From: Ardenticatenaceae bacterium
GTDB taxonomy: Bacteria > Chloroflexota > Anaerolineae > Promineifilales > Promineifilaceae
DNA: 64,000 nucleotides
Direction of reading: 5' to 3'
Assembly (NCBI GenBank): GCA_020634235.1
Contig: JACKCB010000002.1
Span: 806,001-870,000 of the forward strand
Made by a program: the position numbers and the translations under genes. The notes beneath the pieces are model-generated. The model was not told where the DNA came from and searched no databases. It worked only from the letters and a program-made list of their open reading frames with translations. Shown piece by piece: positions 43,678 through 54,663 of the stretch (position 1 is the first letter of the stretch; the number at the start of each line of letters is the position of its first letter).

Positions 43678-45680
43678 GATCTCTCCTTGGGCAGCGCGGG
43701 GGTAACCCCACCTGCATTGGGCAGAAAATCGCTCAGGGCCTGGCGCAGGCTGGCGGCCATCTGCCCGGCCGTGGCAAAGCGTTCGGTAGGCCCTTTGGCC
43801 ATGGCCTGCCGCAAAATGCGCTGCAGGGCATCGGGCAAGCCGGGCACCAGCGCCTGGATTGAGGGCAAGTCGGCCTGCATGTGCATCAGCAGGGTGGCCA
43901 CCGGCGTGTCCCCTTTGAAAGGCAGTTGGCCGGTGAGCATCTCAAACAGGACCACGCCCAGGGCGTAGACGTCGGAGGTGGCCCCGGCCGGGTTGCCCAA
44001 CGCCTGCTCCGGGGACATGTAATCCGGCGTGCCAATGGTGGCCCCCGTCCCTGTGAGCTGCACCCCTTCCAACATCCGGGCCACGCCAAAATCGGTGAGC
44101 ACGGCGGCAAAAGGCGCGGCGCCGGTCAGCCGGGCCAACCGCTCCTCGCGGCGCAGCAAGATGTTGGCCGGCTTCACGTCACGATGCACAATGCCGTGGG
44201 CGTGGGCATAGTCCAGCGCGGCGGCGATATTCTCCGTAATTTGCAGCACTTCGGGCAGCAGCAGGCGCTCGCCCGCCTGCTGCTGGCTCTGCAGCCGCTC
44301 TTTCAGCGTCTCGCCGTCTATGTACTCCATGACCATGTAGGAGATGTCTTTGTGCATGCCGAAGTCGTACATCTGCACCACGTTTTGGTGGCGCAGTTGG
44401 GCCACGCTGGCCGCCTCGCGCTGGAAGCGCTCCACAAACATCTGGTCGCTGACCAGGGTGTTGGACATGACCTTGATGGCCACGTAACGGTCCAGCGATG
44501 GCTGGTAGCCTTTGTAAACCACGGCCATGCCGCCGCGCCCAATGGGGGTGAGGACGCGGTAGTTGCCCAGGGTGGTGCCGGTGAGGCTGTCGCGCGGGGT
44601 GGCCGGGGCCGGCCCCGGCCGGGTAGCGGCGCTGCTCCGTGCCAGAAACTCGCCAAAGGCCCGGCCAAAGGGCTGCCAACTGCCATCTGGCAGCCGCCAC
44701 AAGAGCGCCTTGCGCCCCAACTGCCGCTTCAGGTCGCTGCTGGCCGCGGCCAGATCGCTCATCGCCGACCTCTCGGCCGGGTCTAGCTGGTCCCACAGGT
44801 AACGGAAGTGGTCCTCAGCTTCGGCGCGGAAACGGCGCAGTGTCTGGCTGCGCAGCACATCTTCGGGCAGGTCCTCGCCCCGGCCGGTATAGAGATAGCT
44901 GCCGGCCACGGCCAGGAAAAAGGGGTGCGGCCCGGCCCATTCCAGCAGAAAATCCATCTGGCCCTCCGAAAATGGCGGCTGCCCGGCCAGGCCAGAGAGG
45001 TGCTCCAGTAATCCCTGCGCTTCAGCGCGCGGCATCAGGCTGAGGCGCTCCTCGGAGAAGATATTGAAGAAGGGAGACGACAGTGTATCGGCATTCTGGT
45101 AGGTCAGGTCATACAGGCTTTGCTTGGATGTGGTCAGGTAGACCACGCCCAGCTCGCCGGCCAGGCTGCGCAGCTCGCCATAGAAGCCGGCGTCGAACGC
45201 GCCGTTGGTGGCCAGGCTCTCAAACTCGTCCAGCATCATCACCACCGTCAGCCCGGCCCGCTCCACGCGCCGCAGCAGCCGGCGCGCGTGCATAAAGCGC
45301 ACGTCGGGTTGGTCCAGCAGGGCGCGGGTCATCTGGCGCAGGTCAGTCTGGGAGGTGGGGAAGGAAAGCTCCAGGCGGTCCAGCAGCTCCGGCCAGAAAT
45401 CATCGTAGCCGATGTTGGCCATGCCTTCCAGGTCAACGTAGATGAAGACGAAGCGGTCGGGGTCCAGGTTGTGGGCGCGCAGGGTGTTGGGGCAGGAGAT
45501 GTGGGTGAGCAGTGAGCTTTTGCCCAGCTTGCGCTCGCCCACAATGGCCCGGCTCTGGCGGGTAATGATGGCGCTGTAGAGGGCTTCGACTTGCTTTTCC
45601 CGGCCGGAGAAAAACACGGGGTCGATGATGCGCTGCCGGTTAAAGAAGGGGTTTTCTAGCGGGTGATGGGCGTGGGTCAT
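43674..45680 (-). CDS. ATPase-serine/threonine kinase fusion protein
   Basis: 668 residues. The N-terminal AAA/STAND-like ATPase has PVFFSGREKQVEAL, Walker A GERKLGKSS (48-56) and MMLDEFESL (148-156). A C-terminal Hanks-type kinase follows: glycine loop GRGGMAVV (381-388), lysine K403 in VAIKVM, HRDVKPAN (499-506), DFG (530-532) and TPDYMSPEQ (551-559). All catalytic residues are present. The order ATPase then kinase reverses the commoner kinase-first fusions. No transmembrane helix is visible. It is translationally coupled to the membrane ATPase gene downstream. It probably phosphorylates the partner or other proteins after nucleotide-dependent assembly. Confidence 0.92.
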   Translation of the reverse strand: MTHAHHPLENPFFNRQRIIDPVFFSGREKQVEALYSAIITRQSRAIVGERKLGKSSLLTHISCPNTLRAHNLDPDRFVFIYVDLEGMANIGYDDFWPELLDRLELSFPTSQTDLRQMTRALLDQPDVRFMHARRLLRRVERAGLTVVMMLDEFESLATNGAFDAGFYGELRSLAGELGVVYLTTSKQSLYDLTYQNADTLSSPFFNIFSEERLSLMPRAEAQGLLEHLSGLAGQPPFSEGQMDFLLEWAGPHPFFLAVAGSYLYTGRGEDLPEDVLRSQTLRRFRAEAEDHFRYLWDQLDPAERSAMSDLAAASSDLKRQLGRKALLWRLPDGSWQPFGRAFGEFLARSSAATRPGPAPATPRDSLTGTTLGNYRVLTPIGRGGMAVVYKGYQPSLDRYVAIKVMSNTLVSDQMFVERFQREAASVAQLRHQNVVQMYDFGMHKDISYMVMEYIDGETLKERLQSQQQAGERLLLPEVLQITENIAAALDYAHAHGIVHRDVKPANILLRREERLARLTGAAPFAAVLTDFGVARMLEGVQLTGTGATIGTPDYMSPEQALGNPAGATSDVYALGVVLFEMLTGQLPFKGDTPVATLLMHMQADLPSIQALVPGLPDALQRILRQAMAKGPTERFATAGQMAASLRQALSDFLPNAGGVTPALPKERS

Positions 45681-45778
45681 GTTGCAACCATGGTGATGTT
45701 CCCCGGCCGGGGCCGAGGCGGCATAATCAGGCGCGCGTAACAGATCATCCTCCAGCAGAGGGTTCGCCAGCGCACCTC

Positions 45779-46858
45779 CTACAAATTAAACTTCACGTGG
45801 ACAATATCCCCATCCTGCACCACATACGTCTTGCCCTCCTGGCGCAGCTTGCCCGCCGAACGCGCCTCGGCCATGCCTTTAAGCGCCGCCAGGTCACTGT
45901 AGGCCACCGTCTCCGCGCGGATGAAACCCTTGGCCAGGTCGGTGTGGATCGTACCGGCCGCTTCCACCGCCGTCGCCCCTTTACGCACCGTCCAGGCCCG
46001 CACCTCATCATCACCCACGGTGAAGAAGGATTGCAGCCCCATAAGCTCATAGCTGAGCCGGATTACCCGCGCCAACCCCAACTCGGTCACACCATACTCG
46101 GCCATGAAGATTTCCAGGTCTTCACCGCTCAACTGGGACAGCTCGGCCTCCAGTTTGCCGCGCAAATGCGTCACGCGGCTGTGCGGGAAGTCGTAGGCCA
46201 GGTCGATTTCAGGCTGGTCATCCCCCAGATTCACCACCACCAGGACCGGCTTCAGCGTCAGAAAACCGTAGTCGCGGATCGTTTTCTCCTCTTCTTCCGT
46301 CAGGTCGAGGGTGCGCAGCGGCTGCTCCGCCGACAGGGTTTCTGACAGCCGCTCGAAGAGCAGCCTTTCCGCTTCGGCAGCGGCGCGGTTCTTATACGCC
46401 CCTTTGCCCAACCCTTCAGACAGCCGTTCTAACTTGCCTTCCACCAACACCAGGTCATTGATGAGGAATTCCGCGTCCAGCGTGGCCAGGTCCCGCGCCG
46501 GGTCCACGGAGCCGTCGGGATGGGGGTTCTGCTCATCCTCGAACGCCCGCAGTACGTGCACGTAGCCATCTACCTGGGCCAGGTGGTTCAGCAGGGGGCC
46601 ACTCATGCCGCCGCTTTCGCCCATCCCCTTTTGCAGCCCGGCAATGTCCTCGTAGGTAACGCGGGCATAGGTCGTTTTCTTGGGCTTGTACATACGGCTC
46701 AGCACGTCAACCCGCTCGTCGGGCACATCGACGATGGCCGTGAGGACGTCGAAACGGCCGCCCATGCTCTGGCCGGTGGGCGCGTCGCCCCGCGTCAGGG
46801 CGTTAAAGATTGTGGTCTTGCCTGCCCCCGGCAGGCCAATAATCCCTAGTTTCATCAT
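45779..46858 (-). CDS. ychF: Ribosome-binding ATPase YchF (Obg family)
   Basis: 359 residues, family length. The P-loop GLPGAGKTTIFNALT (8-22) is followed by switch region DIAGLQKGMGESGGMSGPLL, a coiled domain (about 125-190) and the C-terminal TGS domain (SFFTVGDDEVRAWTVRKG, AAGTIHTDLAKGFIRAE). YchF binds ribosomes, prefers ATP over GTP and affects stress responses. The start has two adjacent ATGs behind AAAGGATAA. It is divergent from the HAD phosphatase gene. Confidence 0.95.
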   Translation of the reverse strand: MMKLGIIGLPGAGKTTIFNALTRGDAPTGQSMGGRFDVLTAIVDVPDERVDVLSRMYKPKKTTYARVTYEDIAGLQKGMGESGGMSGPLLNHLAQVDGYVHVLRAFEDEQNPHPDGSVDPARDLATLDAEFLINDLVLVEGKLERLSEGLGKGAYKNRAAAEAERLLFERLSETLSAEQPLRTLDLTEEEEKTIRDYGFLTLKPVLVVVNLGDDQPEIDLAYDFPHSRVTHLRGKLEAELSQLSGEDLEIFMAEYGVTELGLARVIRLSYELMGLQSFFTVGDDEVRAWTVRKGATAVEAAGTIHTDLAKGFIRAETVAYSDLAALKGMAEARSAGKLRQEGKTYVVQDGDIVHVKFNL

Positions 46859-46982
46859 TTATCCTTTGGCCATGCAGCCGGTCAGTTACCCGGCCGGGGC
46901 CGATCGCCGCTTGTGTGTGACTGAAAATGCTCATTTGTCTGCGACGTGTTAGTATAGCAACAAACAGAGCAAAGGATAAGAC

Positions 46983-47684
46983 GTGATTGTGAATGAGCGT
47001 TTGCTGCAGGGGCCACCTGACCCCAACCTGCCCACGGTGGCTTCGGACCTGGAAGGAACGATCTCGGCCGGGCAAACATGGCATGGCATCCGTGATTATT
47101 TGTTGGCCCACGGCCGGGCAGAGGCTTACCGGCGGTTTCAACGCCAACAGTTGTGGCCGCTCCTGAAGTACCGGCTGGGGCTGACGCGGGACCTGTCGGC
47201 CTTTAAGGAGAAGTGGCTGCTAGATTTGCTGCGCCTGTTGGCCGGCCTGACAGAATCGCAGATGGAAGAGGTGGGGGAGTTTGTGGTGGCGCATGAACTG
47301 TGGCCGCAGCGGCGGCCGATGGTTGTAGACGAACTGCAAGCACACCAACGGGCGGGACGGCGCGTGCTGGTGGTATCGGGCATTATGGAGCCGTTTCTGG
47401 CGGCGCTGCTGCGCCAACTGGGCGGGCTAGAGGGCATTGGCACACCGCTGCGCTTTGAGCAGGCTGTTTTTACGGGTGAGGTTGTGGGCGGTCTGAATGT
47501 GGGCAGCAACAAGGTGCGCCAATTGGCGGCGTTTGCCGGGGATGGCCGGATCTTTGCGGCGTATGGGGACACCAAGCGGGATATTCCTATGCTGGCGATG
47601 AGTACCCGGCCGGTGGCGGTTTGCCCCGATGACGAGCTGCGCCAGGAGGCGTTAGCCCGTGGCTGGCGCATTCTCACCGAGTGA
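46983..47684 (+). CDS. HAD-superfamily phosphatase, SerB-like (HAD-IB)
   Basis: 233 residues from a GTG behind AAAGGATAAG. Motif I is ASDLEGTISAG, with nucleophile D22 and Glu24 instead of the usual second Asp, as seen in some HAD-IB phosphatases. Motif II is VVSGIM and the late motif AAYGDTKRDIPML. A helical cap lies between 35 and 110. The substrate could be a phosphoserine-like or lipid phosphate; not assignable. Divergent from ychF with a short shared upstream region. Confidence 0.85.
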   Translation: MIVNERLLQGPPDPNLPTVASDLEGTISAGQTWHGIRDYLLAHGRAEAYRRFQRQQLWPLLKYRLGLTRDLSAFKEKWLLDLLRLLAGLTESQMEEVGEFVVAHELWPQRRPMVVDELQAHQRAGRRVLVVSGIMEPFLAALLRQLGGLEGIGTPLRFEQAVFTGEVVGGLNVGSNKVRQLAAFAGDGRIFAAYGDTKRDIPMLAMSTRPVAVCPDDELRQEALARGWRILTE

Positions 47685-47714
47685 GGCAGTGCAGGCAACA
47701 GGCGTTGATCTAGC

Positions 47715-49436
<1,722 letters not shown>

Positions 49437-49480
49437 TTACCTCATGGAGCTGAAATTTCAGGAAAACAATACCAATAAAA

Positions 49481-49525
49481 AGAGCGGTGGGGCATGTCAT
49501 CTTGGGTGACATGCCCCACCGCTCT
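49481..49525 (-). terminator. Rho-independent terminator of the roadblock gene
   Basis: Perfect 19-bp arms (49481-49499 and 49507-49525) with a 7-base loop; on the minus strand it is followed by CTTTTTATTGG, a T-run. It lies between the LC7 gene and pyrG and could also attenuate read-through into pyrG. Confidence 0.9.
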
Positions 49526-49576
49526 CGGAAAATCTCGGTTAGGTGCGCGAGGCTTTGTTTCGCGTTTCCTCTGGAA

Positions 49577-49945
49577 TCATAAGAGCCTGGCCAGATCGTC
49601 GACGGCGCGTTTCATGTCCAGGAAGATCAGACCCAACTTGGCCTGGCTGCGGGCCAACACGGTCAGGACCGCTTCCTCACCAACAGCCATCAGCACAATA
49701 ATGCCATCGCTGCCGCTGATGTAAACGCGCTCCAGCTTGCCCCGCCGCAGCTCAGAAGAAATCCGATCGCCAAGCGAAAGCATCGCTGCAGACATGGCAG
49801 AGATACGATCCTCATCGACCCCGGCCGGGAGTGAAGACGCCATGATGAGACCATCCACACTTACAACAGCCGAAGCCTCAATGTCCGGGGTGCCTGCTTG
49901 CAGATCGCGCAAACGATCTACCATCATCTCTGTCCGTGACCTCAT
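49577..49945 (-). CDS. Roadblock/LC7 domain protein
   Basis: 122 residues. ASAVVSVDGLIMASSLP, DRISAMSAAMLSLGDRI, VYISGSDGIIVLMAVG and LTVLARSQAKLGLIFLDM match the roadblock/LC7 (MglB-like) fold. These small proteins dimerise and regulate small GTPases or other signalling partners. No MglA-type GTPase gene is adjacent, so the partner is unknown. The ATG follows AGGAG, and the extended -10 TGGTATTAT lies 85 bp upstream. Confidence 0.92.
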   Translation of the reverse strand: MRSRTEMMVDRLRDLQAGTPDIEASAVVSVDGLIMASSLPAGVDEDRISAMSAAMLSLGDRISSELRRGKLERVYISGSDGIIVLMAVGEEAVLTVLARSQAKLGLIFLDMKRAVDDLARLL

Positions 49946-50029
49946 GCGCCAACTCCTTTTTCACCAGGTGCAGAAAAGCATTGAAATCGGCTCGTTAGCC
50001 GACACTTTATGTAAGACTAGAACGAGAAG

Positions 50030-50038
50030 ATAATACCA
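50030..50038 (-). promoter_or_regulatory. Extended -10 of the roadblock gene
   Basis: On the minus strand TGGTATTAT, matching TGnTATAAT except one base, upstream of the LC7 gene. Confidence 0.5.
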
Positions 50039-50064
50039 TAAGGGTATAGGGCTGTCAAAAGAAG

Positions 50065-51618
50065 TCAGGGCAGATTCTGCCGCCGGGCCTGCACGGCAAC
50101 CTCTACCGGTTTCGTTCTCTCCAGCCGTCGCCAGGCCGCGCGAATGGCCTGCAATTCCTCGCGCGTCTCCGGCACCTCCCCATAACGCACCCGCACATAA
50201 GCATCCGTAATCAGCCCCGCATCCGCTGTGCCCTGCGGCCAGGCCCGGGCCAGCGTGGCCAGATATTCATAGGGCGTTTCCGCAGTGCCGCGCGCATACC
50301 CTTGCGCCGCCGCCGCCTGGCAAAGCTGGCCATAAATTCGGCGGATGGTCGCCGCCCGGAACTGGCGCAGTAAGCCGAAGCGCTGCCGCAGCCGCTGGCC
50401 CAAGCCCAGGCTCTCCAGGTCTATTTCGCCCGCTTCGGCAGCCCGGCCGGCTTCCGGGCTGGCCACCGCCAACCGCCGCCGCGCATACAGCCGCTCCAGC
50501 AACAGCAGCACCAGGCCAATAACCAGCAAAATAACCAGCAGTGTGGCTAACCGGTTCAAAACAAAGGAAATCGAGTTGCTGGGCTGCGTCAACCACCTGA
50601 TGAGGGCATCAAACTGCTGCGCCACCTGGTCGCTGTTGTCGGGCGGCGGCGGCGCGTCGGCAGGATACTGCCGGCCGAGGAGCGTATTGATAAACAGCGC
50701 AATGCGCTCCAAAATGGCCATGATGGGCAGGGTAAGGTAGGTGATGGTGGTGAAGATCACCGTTCCGGAGAACAGCAGGCTGTCCCACAGCGGCTGCAGC
50801 CAGCGCAAGAAAATGGGCAGCGACTGCCCACCGGCCACAGCCGCCACGGCCCAGGCGGTGCACACAATGAGCAGGCTGGTGCCCAGGACAAAGCCCAGCC
50901 AACGGGGGCTCATCGGGTAGTTTTGGCCCGTCTTCTCCTGCTCCATCTGCTCGGCGCGGGTGAGGGCAATGGCGATGAGGCTGGCCAGAAAAAAGAGCAG
51001 CAGAAAACCGGCCACGCTCCAGTTCAGTTGGTAATTGGCCACCACAATGATGATTGGAGCCAGGATGAGGCCGCCCACGCGCACACGCAGGCCCAACTCG
51101 TCGATATCCACCTTGCGCGTGGTCAGGGCAATGCCTCGCCACCACAGCAGCCCCAGCAGCAAGAACAGCAGCAGGTCGCGGCGCAAAAACGGGTTGCGTG
51201 CCTCGGCAAAATGGCTGCCCAGGCTGCGCAGCCAGTCCATACTAAAGAGCGGCAGCGGCGCATACAACATGGCGCGCAGACTGATGAGCAGGGTAAGAAG
51301 AAAGGCCAGCAGCAGCACGTTCTGCTGCCGGAAGAGCGAGAAGCGGGCCAGGCTCATCACGCGGCTGAGGTTGAAGGGGATGAGCATGACCAGCAAGAGC
51401 CACAGAGCAAACCCGGCCGGGGACCAAAAACGCGCCCACGGCATCACCGCCAGCAGCAGCGGCGCCAGCAGCGCCACCTCCATCACCGCCCAGGCCAGGT
51501 AGAGAAACTCCGGCCGGGCAAACTGCCAGACCGTCTGCAGCCAGGCCCACCGGGCAGCCCGGTCCGGCTCATCGGGGAGCAAAGCCTTGCCTCTCACCGG
51601 GAATTCCCCGCCAGCCAT
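50065..51618 (-). CDS. DUF4129 membrane protein (copy B)
   Basis: 517 residues with six or more hydrophobic segments between about 30 and 375, then a cytoplasmic C-terminus. The tail is the DUF4129 domain: RRIYGQLCQAAAAQGYARG, ETPYEYLATLARAW, ITDAYVRVRYGEVPETREEL. In other genomes this domain is attached to transglutaminase-like proteins next to DUF58 and MoxR genes; no transglutaminase motif is present here. It is the last gene of the moxR operon, 28 bp after DUF58 copy B. It is clearly homologous to copy A (IRRIYENMSYLAAVNGYPRA). Confidence 0.87.
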   Translation of the reverse strand: MAGGEFPVRGKALLPDEPDRAARWAWLQTVWQFARPEFLYLAWAVMEVALLAPLLLAVMPWARFWSPAGFALWLLLVMLIPFNLSRVMSLARFSLFRQQNVLLLAFLLTLLISLRAMLYAPLPLFSMDWLRSLGSHFAEARNPFLRRDLLLFLLLGLLWWRGIALTTRKVDIDELGLRVRVGGLILAPIIIVVANYQLNWSVAGFLLLFFLASLIAIALTRAEQMEQEKTGQNYPMSPRWLGFVLGTSLLIVCTAWAVAAVAGGQSLPIFLRWLQPLWDSLLFSGTVIFTTITYLTLPIMAILERIALFINTLLGRQYPADAPPPPDNSDQVAQQFDALIRWLTQPSNSISFVLNRLATLLVILLVIGLVLLLLERLYARRRLAVASPEAGRAAEAGEIDLESLGLGQRLRQRFGLLRQFRAATIRRIYGQLCQAAAAQGYARGTAETPYEYLATLARAWPQGTADAGLITDAYVRVRYGEVPETREELQAIRAAWRRLERTKPVEVAVQARRQNLP

Positions 51619-51646
51619 AGCGCGTTATCTCCCATCTTGCCGTGGC

Positions 51647-53122
51647 TTACTGCCCGCGCCCGTTTTCCGGGGCCAGGTCCAGGTCTAGCTCCGCCCCGGC
51701 CGGGACCGGAATCCGCCCTAGCGCCGCCTCCGTAATCGCCTGGCGCGGATCCCCCATGCGGAACGCCGGGGCATTGGCCGAAATATGGTAAGTGAGCACG
51801 CGGGGCATGTGCGCCGGCATCGTTTCCGCCAACGAGATGAGACAAACGCGCCGGCCGGCATCCTTCAACCGCAGCAGGGCCAGGGCCATCTCCTCCGTCA
51901 CGTGGGCCGTCACCAGCACCAGCGTCGCCGCCCAGGGCAGGCGCGGGCTTTCGCGGCGCATTAGCCGTTCAATGGAGCCGGTGGCAAATTCGGTCGTTGC
52001 CGCCAGCGCCTCCAGCACGTGCGAGAGCTGGTCAGGGTCCCGGCCGGGGAGCACCCGAATCGGCTGGTCTGACCTGGGCATGGAGCCATTGACATACAAC
52101 CCCACGCCCCACTTGTGCTGCACCCCATAATTAGCCACAGAGCCGGCCACACTAATGGCCCGCTCCAACACCTCCGGGTCAAAGCCCATCCAATGGCGTT
52201 CAAACGTGGCCACATTCAAGAAAATGGCAATCGTCATCCCCGTCGACGGATCATACACCTTCGTTTGCAGGTGGCCGCGCCGGGCCGACGCCTTCCAATG
52301 CACGTCGCGGAAGCGGTCATGCGGCTGGTAATCGCGCACCCCCTGGGTCTTGATGGGATCGGTAAACAGGCTGCGCTGCACCCGCAAATCGCCAAACGGC
52401 TCCTTGGCCGGCAGCCCCAAATCTTCCAGCGGGTAGATTCTGGGGTAGATGATAATCGTCTCCAGGTAGTCATACTCCCGCTCCACCGTGAACATGGTGA
52501 ATATATCTCCGGAGCGGTGGCGCACCGGTCCCACCTGGTAGTAGCCGCGCTGCGGCAGGAGCAGCGTAAAGCGGCGCTGAATCTGCCCGTGACCGCTGAT
52601 GGCAAAGCTGTTTTGCAGCAGGTAGTAGCCGGTCGTCTCGCCCATGACCGCGGCCAGTTTGCCCTCCTCCAGCGGCGGCACCGGCAGCCGGTCGTCAAAT
52701 TGCAGCCAGCTCAGCGGCAGCGGCTTGTGGTTGGTAATGGTCAGGGCCAACTGAATCGGCTCGCCAGGGAAGACGCGGTTGCGGTCCAGCGCGCGCTCAT
52801 AATCCACGCCAACCAGGGCATTGGTCTTCCACCAGGTGCTAACCAGCACAATCAGCAGCAGCACGCCGCCCAGGGCAAACAGGGCCACGTTGCGGCTGGC
52901 AATGATGCCAGCAATGATGAAGATGAAGGCCAGCGGTACCCAGGCATCGCTAAAGATGCTGTTTTCGCGCTGCCCAATGACCAGCCCACGGGACGCGGCC
53001 ATCTCCTCGAAGGTGGGCATTTGCCCGCGGGCAAGCTGGCCCATCACATGGCTGCGGGCATCTCTGCGGGCCACCGTTTCGGCGTGGCGGTCGGCCACGA
53101 AGATGTGAACTTCCTGGCTCAT
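51647..53122 (-). CDS. DUF58 protein (copy B)
   Basis: 491 residues. Two hydrophobic helices (about 60-95) precede a soluble region with the DUF58 signature TDPIKTQGVRDYQPHDRFRD followed by VHWKASARRGHLQTKVYDPS, then a vWA-like fold. DUF58 proteins accompany MoxR ATPases and are thought to assist assembly or maturation of other proteins. The ATG overlaps the stop of DUF4129 copy A by 4 bp. An arginine-rich stretch lies at residues 10-35. Confidence 0.9.
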   Translation of the reverse strand: MSQEVHIFVADRHAETVARRDARSHVMGQLARGQMPTFEEMAASRGLVIGQRENSIFSDAWVPLAFIFIIAGIIASRNVALFALGGVLLLIVLVSTWWKTNALVGVDYERALDRNRVFPGEPIQLALTITNHKPLPLSWLQFDDRLPVPPLEEGKLAAVMGETTGYYLLQNSFAISGHGQIQRRFTLLLPQRGYYQVGPVRHRSGDIFTMFTVEREYDYLETIIIYPRIYPLEDLGLPAKEPFGDLRVQRSLFTDPIKTQGVRDYQPHDRFRDVHWKASARRGHLQTKVYDPSTGMTIAIFLNVATFERHWMGFDPEVLERAISVAGSVANYGVQHKWGVGLYVNGSMPRSDQPIRVLPGRDPDQLSHVLEALAATTEFATGSIERLMRRESPRLPWAATLVLVTAHVTEEMALALLRLKDAGRRVCLISLAETMPAHMPRVLTYHISANAPAFRMGDPRQAITEAALGRIPVPAGAELDLDLAPENGRGQ

Positions 53123-54663
53123 GGGCGGTCACCCTCATCCCCCGGCCGGGTGCCCAACCCCTCCCCAACACGGCGCAAGGGGGGCGTTTTGCGCAGCCGT
53201 TCCCACGCCGCCTTCAACGCCTCCAGTTCCGCCCGGCTCTCGGGAATCTCGCCGTAGCGCACCTGGATATAGGCCTGGGTAATCTGCTCGATTTCGCTTT
53301 GCCGTTCTGGCCAGGCCTGGCGCAGCGCCTGCCGGTATTCGTAGGGGGTTTCCACAGTGGCGCGGGGATAGCCGTTCACGGCGGCCAGGTAGCTCATGTT
53401 TTCGTAGATGCGGCGAATAGAGGCGGCGTTCCACAACTGCCGCCAACGCCGGGCACGATCCAGCAACCCCCGGCCGGGAATTGCCGGCGACCTCCCGGCC
53501 GGGGTCACTTCCCGCGCCATCTGTTCCGGCCGCCGGGTTGCGGCCAACTGGCGCTGGCTGCGATACGAAATGAACACCGCCAGCAGCAGCAACAGCACCA
53601 CGGCCACAATACCCAGCAGTTGGGCATGCCCCACCAGCCAGGCCAGCAGATCGAGCAGAGCATTGTCTGCCGGCACAAAAACCGGCGTTGGTGTGGGTGT
53701 GGCCGTCCCCACCCCGGCCGGGGTCGCCGGCGGCGTCACCGCCACCGTACCACTCCCGGCAAACAGGCGCGCCACCAGGTCGGCCAGCCACTGCAACACG
53801 GCAAAAACCGGCTGGCCAAGATACAGCAAGAAAGTGATGATCACCGTGACTGTCAACTGCGCCGCCCGCCACACCGGCCCCAGCCAGCCCAGCAGCGTAT
53901 CCACCTGCTCGCCGCTCAGAATGCCGGCGATGATGCCGGTTAACAGCACAATGCCGCCGCTGGCCCCAAACACGCGCCCCAACCAGCCCAGGCTAAACGG
54001 AAACGCCGCCTCCGACTCACCTGCCTCAATTTGCTGGGCGCGGGTCAGCGCGGCAGTCATCAGGCTGGCCAGTAGAAAGAGCAACACGAACTGGGTCACG
54101 TCAAAGCGCAGCCGGTTAGCGGTAAGCAGCAGGACCAGCGGCCAGAGGATGCCCATGGCCAGGTAGAAGCGCCGGTTAGTATCTTGAATATCGTTGCGCC
54201 GTCCGGCCAGGGCCAATCCGCGCCACCAGGCCACCACAGTCAGGAAAACGACGACGAAATCGCGCTGGCCATACGGGTTGCCCGCTTCAGAAAGATGCGC
54301 ATAAAACTCGTTCAACCAGGCCAGACTGAACAAAGATGGCGGATGGTACAGAATCAGGCGCAGGTTCAGGAGCATGGCCAGCAGCCCGGCGGCCAGCAGC
54401 AGTACGCGGCGGCGGGTAGCGGGAAGGCGCAGCAGCAGCAGCACGCGGTTGAGGTAGGCGGGAATTAGCATGAGCAGCAGCAGCCACAAAGCCAACAGCA
54501 GCGGCGACCAGAGCGCCGCCCAGGGCATGAGCAGGAGGGCCAGGGGGGTCAGCAAGGCGACTTCGCTCAGCAGGCGGCAAAGGTTGAGGATCTCCGGCCG
54601 GGTGTAGTCCCACAGCGTTTCGCTCCAGCCACCGGCCGGGGTGAGGACCCGGTTGTTAATCAT
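53119..54663 (-). CDS. DUF4129 membrane protein (copy A)
   Basis: 514 residues with several membrane helices (about 30-300 and 345-365). The linker between them is rich in Thr/Pro/Val (GVGTATPTPTPVFVPADN). The DUF4129 tail reads ASIRRIYENMSYLAAVNGYP, ETPYEYRQALRQAW, ITQAYIQVRYGEIPESRAEL. It overlaps the upstream DUF58 gene by 8 bp and the downstream one by 4 bp, so translation of the operon is tightly coupled. It is paralogous to copy B over its whole length. Confidence 0.87.
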   Translation of the reverse strand: MINNRVLTPAGGWSETLWDYTRPEILNLCRLLSEVALLTPLALLLMPWAALWSPLLLALWLLLLMLIPAYLNRVLLLLRLPATRRRVLLLAAGLLAMLLNLRLILYHPPSLFSLAWLNEFYAHLSEAGNPYGQRDFVVVFLTVVAWWRGLALAGRRNDIQDTNRRFYLAMGILWPLVLLLTANRLRFDVTQFVLLFLLASLMTAALTRAQQIEAGESEAAFPFSLGWLGRVFGASGGIVLLTGIIAGILSGEQVDTLLGWLGPVWRAAQLTVTVIITFLLYLGQPVFAVLQWLADLVARLFAGSGTVAVTPPATPAGVGTATPTPTPVFVPADNALLDLLAWLVGHAQLLGIVAVVLLLLLAVFISYRSQRQLAATRRPEQMAREVTPAGRSPAIPGRGLLDRARRWRQLWNAASIRRIYENMSYLAAVNGYPRATVETPYEYRQALRQAWPERQSEIEQITQAYIQVRYGEIPESRAELEALKAAWERLRKTPPLRRVGEGLGTRPGDEGDRP

